Assembly: GCF_907164915.1 (NCBI RefSeq)
Contig: NC_061867.1
Coordinates: 22,305,202-22,369,201, forward strand
Source of the DNA: Impatiens glandulifera
Taxonomy: Eukaryota; Streptophyta; Magnoliopsida; Ericales; Balsaminaceae
Direction of reading: 5' to 3'
Length of the DNA: 64,000 bases
The position numbers were made by a program, and so were the translations under genes. Shown here piece by piece: positions 11,325 to 23,888 of this stretch. The notes below the pieces were generated by a model. It saw nothing but the letters and a program-made list of their open reading frames with translations, was not told the DNA's origin and made no database searches. Every line of letters starts with the position of its first letter. Position 1 is the first letter of the stretch.

Positions 11325-14300
11325 AACTTCTCAGATCGACTAGTTTGAGGGTAATGTCAACCCGACAACTAAGCGACAAAACTCAAACTTGTTTCATGAC
11401 AACACCTTTGTCATCATATCTGATCCATTATTATCTGTATAAATCTTTTTATGTTCTAACATCTTCTCATCCAAAGCATCACGAATCCAATGATAACGAA
11501 CTTCAATGTGTTTCGAGTTTGAATGAAATGAAGAATTCTTGGCAAGATGAATTACACTTTGATTATCACAAAATAAGACGTACTTTTCTTGTTTCAACTC
11601 AATTTATATTGTGAATTTTTTCAACGACAATAACTCTTTTGATGCCTCCACATCAGCTTTAAGATCAACTTCGATTGTAGAAAGAGTAACACACTTTTGC
11701 AATTTAGATTGCCAAGCCACATTTCCTCTGAAAAAAGTCACCATATATCCTTAAGTAGATTTTCGATTATCCAAGTTTCCGGCCATATCCAAATCAGTAT
11801 ATCCAATTAACATAGGATTGTCACATCCCAAAGTTAGTTGAAGATTCACCGTTCCCTATAGATATCTCATAATCCACTTCACGGCTTCCTAGTGATGTCT
11901 CACCAAACCAACATCGTGCGCTATATCAGTTCTAGTACAAACCATAACGTACATAAGGATACCATATATTGAAGAATATGGAATGTTCTTCCTACAAAAC
12001 TTCTTATCATCAGTAGAAGGACAACCAGTAGAAGGACAACCAATATGACTGAACTTAAAGAGACTTCAACTAAAGGAATACTCACCACTTTAGTTTTGTC
12101 CATATTGAAGTGTTAAAGAACTTTCTCAATGTACATCTCTGGTGACAAATGCAACTTTCTGTTATCTCGATCACGGATAATTCGAATCCCAAGAATTTGA
12201 CGTGCTGGATCCAAATCTTTCATGGAAAACGAATTACTCAAAGTCTCTTTTAGCTCACTAATTTTAGAAATGTTTCTTCCAATAATCAGCATATCATCTA
12301 CATAGAGTAGAAGAATAATAAAATCATCAGCATAAAATTTTCGAATAAAAACGCAATGATCGGTCTTGTTCATCTTGTACCAATGTTCAATCATAACTAA
12401 ACTGAATTTCTAATACCATTGCCGCGGTGCTTGTTTCAAACCGTAAAGACTCTTCACTAACTTGTAAACATAGTCTTCTTTTAGTTTGTCTTGAAAACCC
12501 TCTGGTTGCTCCATATATATTCCTTCTTCTAAATTTTCATGAAAAATGTTGTTTTCACATCCATTTATTCAACCTCTAGATTAAGGTTAGCGGCTAAACC
12601 AAGAACCACACGAATACCACAAGAGCAAAAATATCGCCAAAGTCAATACATTTTCTTTGAGAGAAGCCTTTTACAACCAACCGAGCCTTATATATAGGTT
12701 GTGAAGTATGCTCATATTGCTTCAACCGTTAAAGCCATCGATTTTTCAAAGTTTTCTTTCCCTGAGGCAGCTTTGTATGCTCAAAAGTGTTATTCACACA
12801 AATTAGATTGTATCTCATCCTCCATGGCATCCATCCATTCCTTTTTATTTCAATTTCCAATGCTTCTTGAAAACTCTCGGGTTCTTCAACATTAGTGAAA
12901 AATACATTCATTTGCTATGTATCTAACTAAAGGACGTCTCTCTCGAGTAGACCGTCTTGGTTCATTAGAAGAAATTGACTCATCACCATTTTCATTCCCT
13001 TGCTGATTGTCATTTCCAGCATTAACTTCACTGCTAAAATCAAAATCAATAAAATCATTATTATTTAAAGGATTACCAGAATGTAAACTCATACCTTGAT
13101 TTTCAGTTTGATCGTTGTTAGTGCTTATCAAGTTTGGAGCAACTGGAATTTGATCCATTTCAACCATATCCTCATTTACCTGAGTGGGAACAACCTCATA
13201 TACCTTGTCGATATCTTCAATGGTATAATCCTCCATAAATACAACATCGCGATTAAACATAAGTTTCTTATTAATCGGATCAAAGAACCAATATCCAAAC
13301 TCATCCATTCTATAGTCGACAAACACACACTTTTTGGTCTTGTCTTTCAACTTTCACCTCTCATCTTTGGGAACATGATCATAATCCATACACCATACTC
13401 TAAGATGATCATAAAAGATATTTTACCACACCAAACATGGTTTGGCACATCAAAATTCAAAGGAACACATGGTGTGAGATTTAACACATGTACCATTGTA
13501 CTCAATACTTCACCCTAAAAGTATTTTGGCATCTTTGCTTATGAAAGCACACATCTCACTCTTTCCACCAATTTATATTCATTATTTCATCCAACCCATT
13601 TAATTGTGGTGTTTCGGAGGTGGTTTTTGGTGACGAATACCTTGATGTCGACAATACACATCTAAAGGTCCAATGTACTCTCCCTAGTTATCTGTTCACA
13701 TTTCACCTTTTTTCAGTTTCCCTCTCAACTAAGACTTGAAACAATTTAAATTTGTTTAGCACTTGATATTTCGTCTTCAATGCAGAGGCCCAAAATTTTC
13801 GAGAATAGTCATCAATGAAGGTTACAGTAGTATGCACTACCAAGTGATCTTGAATTCATTGGCCTCAAGTGATCTAAATGACACTCGTCTTTGTTTTCCA
13901 GACAAACAATCTGGACATTTCTTCAACTGCACATTTGAAACCCCACATAGCACATTTTTCTTAGCCAACACAACTAAGTATTTCTTTCTAGTATGAGTCA
14001 AACGTTTGTGTCACACCTCAGAAGAAGAATCAACTTCACAAGTGTTGATGTAACATTTATATATTATAGAACGAAAAATATACAAATTCTAAAGTCTCTT
14101 AGCTTTAGAAACAACCATGGATCTCCTTTTAAGCTTCCATTCACCACCAGAAAAAGAATTACAAAATCCTTCATCATCCAATTTTCCAACCGATAAAAGA
14201 TTGAAGCGAATATCAGAAATATGCTAAACCTGTTTTAGAACAAGAATAGTGTCATTGGCCATCTCAACACAAACATTACCAATTCCAACCACTTGAGCTT

Positions 14301-15314
14301 GACCAGTATTGCCCATACGAGCAATACCAAATTCAGTAGCCACGTTTGTTGAGAAAAAATCTCGTCGTGATGTAACATAAGTAGATACACCACTATCCAA
14401 AATCTATTCCATCTCATCACAAGACACATTAACATTCTCAACATCACTAAAAAAACAATAAGGAATCATCAATAATGGTAACATCATCACGATTCTCACC
14501 TTCTCTGTGGTTAAGAGTAGTGGGTGTGTTCTGAGTTTTTTTCTTGTTCTCCTTCTTCAGTTTAAACATTTTTTTCTTGATATGGACCTTTAGACCACAA
14601 AGATGACACTCAACATTTTTCCACTTATTAAAAGCCCCACGAGATTTACTACGATTACTCTCTTGCCATTTACTTCTCCCCTGGTTTCTTTAACCAAGAC
14701 CTCGGATTGTAAAGAACAGTCTTGTGTCTTTCGTCTCATCTTTTCATTCAACACATTACTTTTTACTAAATCCATTGAGAGAATACCATCTGGAGAAGAA
14801 TTGGACATAGTTGTTCTAAAAGTCTCATATGAATTAGGCAGAGTACCAAGTAAACATAAGCCCCGTATCTCATCATCAAAGTTGAGTTTCATAGCCTCCA
14901 ATTGATTAATAATTTTTAAAAAAGTATTCAAGTGATCAGTCATCGGAGAACCAACTTGATACCTTAAGGACATCAATTGCTTGATAAAAAAAGTTTGGTA
15001 TTACTTGTCTTTCTCTCATACAAAATCTTCAAGTTAGTCCAAAGAGTACGAGCATGAGTAATAGAAATCACATAGTTCAGAATATTATCATTAACCCATT
15101 GATGAATATAACCACATACTTGTCTGTGCAAAAATTTACAATCATCCACACTTTTTTTCTGCAGGCTTAACTAAAAAGAACGCTAGAAAATGAAAACTTT
15201 TCACATACAACAAATCTTCAATTTTAGCCTTTAATTACAATCATTCAAGCTCACCATTCTAGATGTGTTAGTCTCCATCCTTATACTCAAATAAACTAGG
15301 CTCTGATACCACTT
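11325..15314 (-). pseudogene. Ty1/copia gag-pol, degenerate (copia 1)
   Basis: Read on the minus strand from 15300 down, the order is gag, protease, integrase, reverse transcriptase, RNase H, as in Ty1/copia. Gag is readable at 14976-14590, followed by a zinc knuckle CHLCGLKVHIKKKM in which the last Cys ligand is Met. Protease at about 14405 keeps its D-S-G (LDSGVSTYVTS), but a stop interrupts the later HISDIRFNLLSVG block. Integrase shows only TPQLNG near 13600. The 13350-12892 block is the region between integrase and reverse transcriptase. Reverse transcriptase keeps LLLYVDDMLIIG, with YVDD at 12293-12304. RNase H at 11597-11394 reads FCDNQSVIHLAKN...RYHWIRDALDEK. Multiple stops and shifts make it non-functional. 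Confidence 0.92.
15299..15312 (-). other. Primer-binding site of copia 1 (tRNA-iMet type)
   Basis: The minus strand reads TGGTATCAGAGCC two bases inside the 5' LTR. This is the standard plant copia primer site, complementary to the 3' end of initiator tRNA-Met. It fixes the element's orientation and the inner edge of the LTR. Confidence 0.9.
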
Positions 15315-15920
15315 TGATGGGAAAATATGTTCTTCAAAATAAAACTCTTTCCCAATTAATTGAGTATAAGAGATGAGAAAAATATAATGAAATAAAAATG
15401 ATAATGCAAGACACGTTTTAGCGTGGAAAACCTCTCTTCAAATTGAGAGTAACAAACCACGAGACTAGTCAGACCACTTAATAATTCACTATCACCAGCA
15501 ATGTTACAAATAGGGGTTCACTCATGAACTAGAGTCACTAATCAATTGCATCAAGATCACACAACAATTTTGGTAAATAACAACAAAGAGTAGAAATAGT
15601 AAGATCAACCAACCTTATCAACTCTGCAATTCTGGTTTCTCTTAAACATATTTGAAAGACCTATAAAACAGATCTTCACCGTTCAGAGTGTAGCCCTAGA
15701 AATAACCAATCAGCTGTCAACGTTTGAAGTCGATCAGACAATGCAAACTACGACAAACATAAATCTTCTCCTGCTGCTACCTTAAATCCTTGAATCTGTT
15801 TTTGCTTTAATACTCAGTTAATCTAAATGAAACATAATATCTTTCCACATTATATATTCTGGACCTAAATAAAGTCTATCAAGTTGGGTCTCACCAATTA
15901 GTAGGACAAAACCTAACCCA
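15315..15920 (-). repeat. 5' LTR of copia 1
   Basis: Begins TGATGGGAAAATATG and ends near CCTAACCCA on the plus strand; partner of 10694-11324. The outer end is less well preserved (extra C in CCCA), so the boundary is good to a few bases. It ends in the primer-binding site at its left side. Confidence 0.88.
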
Positions 15921-16749
15921 GTTGTGATTAAAATTGTGAAAATAGTGACTTTGAGATGTCTCATGGATGTTGGAATCTAGGATCTCTTGTGGAACTACGC
16001 AATGAATAGTTGGTAGGTTGTGCTTGTGCTCGGGTTTGTTATGGAGTTGGATTTGAAAATGGTCTATTTGAAAAAACTTATGTGTCTAAGTTGTAATTGA
16101 GCCGTAATTAGTCTAAGAAATTAAAAAATAACTTTTAATTTTAATGTAATTGAAAATTATTTTTTAATGTGTTTCTAGTTAAGTTTGTTATAAATATATA
16201 TTTGAAAATTGTTTTTAATTTATAATTTCACTTGTATATATTAACTTTTTTTTATTATATAATTTTTCAATTTATTTATTCAATTGATACATAATAATTT
16301 ATTAAAATTAACATATTAATCAATAATTAAGTATGTTTTCTAATAATAGTTTAACAAAATTAATTATTTTAACTTGTTCAATTATGTCATCCGGTCATGA
16401 CCCACATTCATCGATAATATACTGTCTTACAAAAATTATATAAACAACCATTACAACAATAAGTGTGATAAAAAAAATACTTACTATTTGGGACTATTTT
16501 ATTTTCAACAGTTCTTTTTAAAAAAGACAAAATCTTGTATGATAGATTTTATCCTTAAAAAGAAGATATATATTACAACAAAAATAGGGAAATTAAAATG
16601 ATACATATGATCTTCAAAGTTTAATGATAACTAGAAATACAAATAATTAAAATAGATGTACATCAAATGCAATAAACAAAACAGTGAATTAAGTTTAATG
16701 ATTCATGCTTCTTCTTCATCAACTTCATGATATACCCAAATGAAGATGA
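15921..16749. other. AT-rich spacer downstream of the MYB gene
   Basis: No gene. The right part (about 16690-16749) should be the 3' untranslated region of the minus-strand MYB gene, and CTTCTTCTTCATC repeats lie there. The rest is AT-rich with homopolymer runs. Confidence 0.45.
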
Positions 16750-17117
16750 TCATGAGTAAGTTGATCTCCAATACTTTTCAATTTCCTCAGCACTTCTTCC
16801 AGGAATTCTCCCAGCAATTAAAGACCATCTGTAACAAAATCAAATTTATTAAATTTATTCACCCACCACCATTTTTAATCAAAAACCCACCTCTCTCCCA
16901 CTAAATTAAACATCCTTCTGATCAGAGTATCCTCATCCTCTGAAAATTCATGATTTTTTGATTCCTCATTATTCACCTCTGCAATCAAACCACATAAAAT
17001 TCAAAAATCTTGAATTCTTCAATCAATATAATATAAGAATGAAATACCTGAGGTGGATGAGATACTTGATTCATCTTTAAGAAACTGGCCAGAAGAAGAA
17101 TGCTCTGTTTCCGCCAT
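16750..17117 (-). CDS. Small R3-MYB protein (CPC/TRY-like single-repeat MYB)
   Basis: Three exons on the minus strand: 17117-17048, 16978-16891 and 16828-16750. Introns are 69 and 62 bp with GT..AG ends. Phases join exactly and give 78 residues from ATG (CAT at 17115-17117) to TGA (16750-16752). The N-terminal 30 residues are Ser/Glu-rich. The single MYB repeat reads SEDEDTLIRRMFNLVGERW then SLIAGRIPGRSAEEIEKYW, i.e. a C-terminal R3 repeat with no R2. Known proteins of this type (CAPRICE, TRIPTYCHON, TCL/ETC and R3-MYB anthocyanin repressors) lack an activation domain, compete for bHLH partners in the nucleus, and repress trichome, root-hair or anthocyanin programmes. The bHLH-contact motif [DE]Lx2[RK]x3Lx6Lx3R is intact except that its first acidic position is Thr. 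As I recall, the SEDEETL subgroup also has Thr there, so this may be normal. The gene looks intact. No clear TATA box was seen. Confidence 0.9.
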
Positions 17118-18492
17118 TAATAACAGACCAAATCACTTCAACAAAGCTTAAGAGATGACCAATTTTACAAACATGAATGTTTTGTTAGTAAACCGTGCCA
17201 CTATCTCTATTAATAATAATTCAAGATATTGATCATTACAATGCGTAAATGTTACACCTTTTAGAAATAAAGTATTAAAAAATTAAGTATAGGCATAGAA
17301 GAATGGTAGTTGAATAGAAAGTTGGTTTTTGGTCCAACCTTTGATAGGTAGTTGGCAATTTCATAATAATTTCTTTATTTTATTTTAGTATTATTTTTTT
17401 TCATCATTATAACTTTACAACTGAACTTATAACATTCTAAATAATATTAAAATATCTAGGGGACTGGAATTCGGGAGGCCCAATTCAATTAAAATATTTA
17501 TGACCCACAAAATAAAAAATTATAGTAATTAAACTTTTTAATAAAAATAAAATATATACATAAATTCAATATTTATTATATAAAAACTTTTATAATATAT
17601 ATAAAAAATATTAATATAATTGAGAAAAATATATATTTATACAACTACATGATTTGATAAGGGATGCTAAAAAGTCAACAAAATAATGATAATATGAGAC
17701 AATTTGAAAACGCTAGATTAGGTTAAGAATTGGATCGGGTTGGAAATTTTATTTATATTTTTTTTTTGGTATGAATTCAAACTTATTTAAAATTTATTTA
17801 TTTAAATATTGAATTAGATATAATAATGTTCTAAAATATATTTTAATTATGTACATATTAACCAATTTAATAATATTTATCCACTCAAACTTATTTGAGC
17901 TTACTATAAGATCCCTATAAGATGTATGCATGTGTATTACGATTAGAAAATTTTAGCTGAATAATTAAAAATTTATCTTTGTAACAAAGATTAAATATTC
18001 AAGATTAATAATATATAAAAAGAAAGAGATAAGGTAGCCAGGATTTGTGGAATTTAATAAATAAAGATAAGACCTTGGAGGTGTGAGTGGTCCCATTTGA
18101 AAAGATAAGTCAAAAAAGGTGGATAAAAAAACAGGGTTACTACTTACTTGTACTTGTATGCATCCCACAAAACAAATCATGTATATTGTTTATGTTTTTT
18201 TTCTTTCTACTAGGCTGTGGGTAGAGTCGAGATGTTTTTCTAATATTCAAATGGATTCCACTCGAGATGTTTCATATAAGCTATTGTTTGTTTGTCACAC
18301 AAACTAGATCAGAAATAAGATTTGTGATTCACAAGACAAATTAATCTATGATATATCTATGATATAAGATTGTCCTTAAAAACAAATTAATTTAGCCAAA
18401 TGGACATAAATGAAGGGTAACTAACAACACACTTTCCAATTCAAAAACTTTAAAATTTCTAATATGTAAAAAAATTATATATTTTTCTTATG
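17118..18492. other. Gene-free AT-rich region upstream of the MYB gene
   Basis: The first few hundred bases should hold the minus-strand promoter of the R3-MYB gene, but no TATA box stands out. No coding region, RNA gene or element end could be supported further right. Confidence 0.4.
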
Positions 18493-18965
18493 CTGTAGTT
18501 AGGGGTGAGCATTGAGTGAATTAATCCGAAACTCAATTCAATTCGAAAATCCTAAATACTAATTCGGATTGGATATTTCGGATTGAATTGAGATCGGATT
18601 AATCGGATTGGATTAGGTTTATTCAAATTATCCAAACTATCTAAATAAAAATATATTTTTTTAATATATTTTTCTTTAAATTAAATTTCATCTCAATATA
18701 ATATATATTTTACTTATCATCACTTTGACAACGATATTTATTATTATTATTTATTTTTTTTAGATTAAAATTTAATAATAAAAAAATTTCGAATTAAAAA
18801 ATAAAATAAAATTTGTTGACTAATTTCAAGTTGATTTATATAAATATTTTTTAGTTTGGATTATCCAAACAATTTTCAATTTAATCCGTATCTGATCCGT
18901 ATTAATTAGTAAAATGATTTGAATTACGGATTGAATTTACCCATTTGCTCACCTCTAATGTAGTT
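18493..18965. mobile_element. hAT-like MITE with 8-bp target duplication
   Basis: The terminal inverted repeats are AGGGGTGAGCA at 18501 and its near complement TGCTCACCTCT ending at 18956. Flanking 8-mers are CTGTAGTT (18493-18500) and ATGTAGTT (18958-18965), 7 of 8 identical, as expected for hAT transposition. The 457-bp interior is rich in CGGATT-type short repeats (AATTCGGATTGGAT, ATCGGATTAATCGG) and has no coding capacity. Confidence 0.75.
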
Positions 18966-19235
18966 GTTTCCCATTTTTTGTCAGGCCAATTCACTATATC
19001 GAAAATAAGGGAAAAAAATATAATAAAATATCATGTTATTTTTTATCTAACAAGTAAAAAGTTATTTAATTTTATTATTTTTCAAATCGAATGATGTGCC
19101 AATAAATATGAAAAGTGTGGCTGTGTTCTAATATAGACTTAGATTTTTGTTTTGTTTGGAGTAGAATTATAGCCAAATAATTACATGTTCATGAAATCAA
19201 TTATACTATAATATATTATAGATTACTTAGTTAAA
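18966..19235. other. AT-rich spacer
   Basis: No feature supported. Confidence 0.4.
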
Positions 19236-21030
19236 AATTTGAACTTATATTGTTAATATTGTCCAACGTTCATCAAATTTGGTGTTAAATTTAAAATAAA
19301 AAGTCTTATTAGCCTAGGTGGTTAAAGGGTTGTACTTGTTTGTTATGTAGCAAGTTTGAAACATACATTTAACATTTTTAATTTTAATTTTAACCGTTTC
19401 AAGTTTATGAGCGTGTCAACCCACAATCCAACCCAAATATCCATTTACTCTCACACATATATTCAAATTAACCACAACTCTCCACCCGACAATCCGGACA
19501 CTTTGAAATTTAGCATCATTATATATAAATTACTTAGTTAAAAAGTTGAACTTATATTGTTAAGAATTTCATTCGTTCATCAAATTTTGTTTTGAATTTA
19601 TAACATAAAGTCTTATTAGCCTAATTGGTTAAAGGATTTTCTTGTTTTGTTATGTTGCAAGTTCGAGACATAGATATAACATTTTTAATTTTAATTTTAA
19701 CCGTTTTAAGTTATAGGTGGGTCGTCGCACAATCCTACCCAAATATCCATATATCTCACATATATATCCAAATTAACCACAGTTCTCACCCCAACAATCT
19801 GAACACTTTGAAATTAAGTATCATTACATTTATATATATATATATATATATATATTAGTGAGTTAAAAAGTTGAGCTTATATTATTAAAATGTCACGCGT
19901 TCATCAAATTTGGTGTTGAATTTAAAATATAAAGTCTTTTAACCTAGTTGGTTAAAGAGTTATACTTGTTTTGTTAGGTTGCAAGTTTGAAACAAATATA
20001 TAGTATTTTTAATTTTAATTTTAACCTTTTTAAGTTTATGAGCGGGTCAACCCACAATCCAACCCAAGTATATATTTACTCTCACATATATATCCAAATT
20101 AACCACAACTCTCGACCCGACAATCCAGACACTTTGAAATTAAACATCATTATATATATATATATTTGTATATATATATAGATTAGTTAATTAAAAAGTT
20201 GAACTTATATTGTTAAGAATATATGTCGCGTTCATCAAATTTAGTGGTGAATTTAAAATATAAAGTCTTATTAGCCTAGTTGGTTAAAGGGTTGTACTTG
20301 TTTTTGTTAGATTGCAAGTTCGAATCATTCCCATAACATTTTTATATTTAATTTTAACCATTTTAATTTTATGAGCGGGTCAACCAATAATCCGACCCAA
20401 GTATCAATTTACTCTCTCATATGTATCCGAATTAACTACAGTTCTCGACCCGACAATCTGCCACTTTGAAATTAAGCATCATTATATATATATATATATA
20501 CTTATATTATTAAGAATGTCATGCGTTTATCAAATTTGGTTTTAAATTTAAAATATAAAGTCTTATTAACGTATTTGGTTAAAGGGTTGTACTTGATTTG
20601 TTAGGTTAGAGGTTCGAAATATACATATAGCATTTTTAAATTTAACCGTTTTAGTTTATGGGCGGGTCAACCCACAATCCGACCCAAGTATCTATTTACT
20701 CTCACATATATATATCCAAATTAACCACAACTCTTGACCCGATAATCCGGACACTTTAAAATTAAACATTATTATATATATGTATAGATTAGTTAGTTAA
20801 AAAGTTGAATTTATATTGTTAAGAATGTCCCACGTTCATCAAATTTAGTGTTAAATTTAAAATAAAAAGTCTTATTAGTCTAGTTGGTTAAATGGTCGTA
20901 CTTGTTTTGTTATGTTGTAAGTTCGAAACATACATATATCATTTTTAATTTTAATTTTAACCGTTTTAAGTTTATAGGTGGGTCGTCGACCCGACAATTC
21001 GGAGACTTTGAAATTAAGCATAATTATATA
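19236..21030 (+). repeat. Six tandem units of about 300 bp, each with a tRNA-like Pol III promoter
   Basis: Each unit contains TAGCCTAGTTGGTTAAAGG (box A-like) and, about 40 nt later, GGTTGCAAGTTCGAAAC (box B-like), i.e. the internal promoter of a tRNA-derived SINE. Box A blocks start near 19303, 19609, 19934, 20266, 20560 and 20868, giving spacings of about 306, 325, 332, 294 and 308. After box B come ATTTTTAATTTTAATTTTAAC, then GGGTCAACCCACAATCC, then GACCCGACAATCCGGACAC and a TA microsatellite of variable length. Units differ by about 10-15% by eye. No short target duplications flank single units, so tandem duplication of one SINE-like locus is more likely than six insertions. Box A is damaged in the fifth unit (TAACGTATTTGG). 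Confidence 0.75.
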
Positions 21031-21154
21031 TAGGAAAAAAGCTCACTTAAAAACGTATATATACTTATATAACTAGCTCACTTAGACGTATGTACTAATA
21101 AAAGGTTATATACGTACTATAAAAAATTGGTTCATTTAACCTATTTTAGTAAAT

Positions 21155-21905
21155 TATAGTTAATTTTTATTTATATATTTATTAATTAAATATTAATATA
21201 TTTTCTCTCTCCTTCCTTTTTCATTAATTAAACTATTTAAATTTATTTTATTCTTAAATTTTTTATTAATTTTATATTAATTTCTCTTTTTTATTTCATT
21301 TTTTTTTATCAATTTTTATTTCTCATAATTCTTAAATTCTCATTTTTTAAAGTTTTTTAGTAATTTATTTATAAATTTATATTTTACTGTAATATTTGTT
21401 CGAAGGATTTCTTTTAATATTAACAAAAATATAATTAATAATCTTTTATTTAATTTTTTATTTATAATTTATAATACTAGTAAGGAACATTGTTTTGTTT
21501 AATATTTGATTATTATTATTTTTTTTAATGAATGAGTCACTATTATTATCTAATTCTTGATTATTAATTAATTTAGTTTTATATTGAAGAATTTTTATTA
21601 TTAAAAGGATAAGTCATTGTTATATCAACTATTATGACTAAATAATTTTAAAATAATTAATAATAAATATTAAATAAGAAAACAAAAATAAAAAAAAGAA
21701 GAAATATAAAGTTAAAATAATTATATATATATATAAAATAAAATTAAAATAATTAATAATAAATACTTATAAAGAAATAATAAAACTTTTATGAAAAGAT
21801 AAAATTAAAGAGTACATTTATTAATGAAAAAGAAGGAGAGAGAAAATATATTAATATTTAAATAATAAATATATAAATTATAAAATAAAAATTAATTATG
21901 ATTAT
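21155..21905. mobile_element. Foldback (long inverted repeat) element, AT-rich
   Basis: The arm at about 21160-21235 (TTTTTATTTATATATTTATT, TTTTCTCTCTCCTTCCTTTTTC) is the inverted complement of the arm at about 21822-21900 (GAAAAAGAAGGAGAGAGAAAA and following). Arms are about 75 bp and flank 590 bp of very AT-rich non-coding DNA. Element ends and target duplication are not resolved. Confidence 0.6.
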
Positions 21906-21906
21906 T

Positions 21907-21907
<1 letters not shown>

Positions 21908-21967
<60 letters not shown>
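21908..21967. repeat. TA dinucleotide microsatellite
   Basis: An uninterrupted AT/TA run of nearly 60 bp directly to the right of the foldback arm. Confidence 0.95.
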
Positions 21968-21970
<3 letters not shown>

Positions 21971-23540
21971 ACGATAAAACTGTGGATAAAATGAGGAAAT
22001 AAATGTATGTTCTGTTATTTTTTTAAAATTATATAAATAAATAATGAATTAAATAAAAAATTTAAAAATTAGGAGTAATGTTACATTTTTACCGTTAAAA
22101 AATAAAAAAAATAAATATTTTTTTAAGACTTTAACCCACCCGAGCCCCTAAATTATATTTGTGTCGCGAATATGACTCAGGTAAGTAGGTAAGATTTTGT
22201 AAGTTGCTCGTATTAGTATTTTAGAGTTGATTAATTTGTCCTATAGAGACATTTTTAATTTATAACATTGTTAGACCTTGTGAGAGAGAAACAGGGGAGT
22301 AGAAAACTTTAGTAGCAGAGTAACTTCCATGTTCTTCTCTCACACAGGAAAATGGTAAATCAGTAAATACATATTTTATTTTATTTTTTATTTTTTTAAT
22401 ATTAAAATTTGTGTGTAGAAACACCGGAACATCTAATATTCCATAGCAGAGGATCCTGTGTGTCCTCGGCTCTTGGTAAATGAAAACTATTCTAAAAACT
22501 ATCCATTGTTAATCAAATTTAGTTAAAAATTACTAGTATTTAGTTATCACATTTTTTATACTTTTAGATTAATGTTTATGGAACTCATTATCCATATTTA
22601 ATTGTATTAGGCCCAAACCAAATGAGAAATTATTTTTTAAAATAATTTATATATAATAAAAAATGATAAGAAATTAAGATTTAAATACAAGTAAATAACC
22701 ACTACTTATTTATTTTATATGAATAAATGTTAAATTATTAACTGGCCACTGAGTTTCTATTTAAATTTAACTGTTACATTAAATTTTTTTTTTTTTTGTT
22801 AAATGTATAATCAATGCCGACCTGAAATCCACTATTTTTTTTAATGTAATACTAAAATCATATATATTTATTTAACTTTGTATATTCATTAGATATTATA
22901 AATAAAAACAAATTGAGTTAATTTAATATAAATGAAACCCTAAATTTTGAGCTGCCTAATAGTAGGTTTGTCCCTAGGTGGGTCCACCCCCAAGGACTTC
23001 CGGGGCTTACCTTAATATTGGCGGCTATGTATATAATTGAAGTTGTAAAAAATGTTTTAAAGTTCTGTAGTTCAATAATTGAAAATATATTCAGACCTAA
23101 TTATTTTTCTATTTTTGTAAAAAAAACACTAAAATAATTATGTTTTTAGAAAAAATTAATAGTTTGATTTATAAAACTTTCAATTTTTATTTCAAAAAAA
23201 TTAATTGAATTGAATCTTTTATATCAAATTAAAAAAAATTACATTTAATTTGTCAATTTTAAAAAGTGATTATAATTGTAATGACAATAGTTACAAAATT
23301 TTAGTTTCTTATTAACTGTATGTTATCATTTTTTTATCCGAATCATGATGAAAAATAATATTTGTTATGGTTGTGATATATGATTAAGAAAAATGACATT
23401 TCTTAAATACATATAATTATTGAATCATAATTGATTAAAGTTAAAAAAATATTCTTATTTATGATTAAATAAATAATCATTATATCAAAGTAAAAAATCA
23501 TAAATTTATAAATCTAATGTTATTAACTTTAACATAACAG
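21968..23540. other. Gene-free AT-rich region
   Basis: No reading frame of interest. Slightly GC-richer islands at about 22130-22200, 22260-22350, 22415-22480 and 22975-23030 do not match anything I recognise. Confidence 0.4.
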
Positions 23541-23844
23541 TATTAGTATGTCCAATAAAATCTACCAAATATATTTATATTTTATTAGAGTTTATATATT
23601 ATAATTTAAAATTTTATTAGGTTTAGAAATATTAATTTAGTTTTTTTGGTTTTTAATATACTCCTATAAATAGAGACATTGTAATCTAGAATTACTTGAA
23701 CCATTATTCTATAGAAAATCAATAGAATTAACGACTCCCCGAGGATGTAGTCATTGTTGGTCGAACCTCGTTATATCTTGTTGTCTTTACCTCTTTAACT
23801 TTATATTTTTTTATCGTGTGTTTAGATTAGATTGTTTATCAACA
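23541..23844 (+). repeat. 5' LTR (right part) of copia element 2
   Basis: The right end is set by ...TTTATCAACA followed by the primer-binding site. A plant-type LTR promoter is visible: a TATA box (TATAAATA, 23665-23672) in CTCCTATAAATAGAGACATTG, then a leader. The left boundary is not certain. The visible sequence does not resemble the repeat that follows the polypurine tract at the other end (27862 onwards). Confidence 0.6.
23665..23672 (+). promoter_or_regulatory. TATA box of the copia 2 LTR
   Basis: TATAAATA in CTCCTATAAATAGAG, about 175 bp upstream of the LTR end, in the context typical of copia LTR promoters. Confidence 0.6.
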
Positions 23845-23846
23845 AG

Positions 23847-23859
23847 TGGTATCAGAGCC
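23847..23859 (+). other. Primer-binding site of copia 2 (tRNA-iMet type)
   Basis: TGGTATCAGAGCC, two bases after the LTR end, complementary to initiator tRNA-Met. Confidence 0.92.
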
Positions 23860-23888
23860 AAGTTAACTGTTTTGGACTTGATTAAAAT

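Noticed and set aside
10680..15925. Target-site duplication for copia 1
   Set aside because: The five bases outside each LTR do not match, so the outer ends are eroded or recombined.
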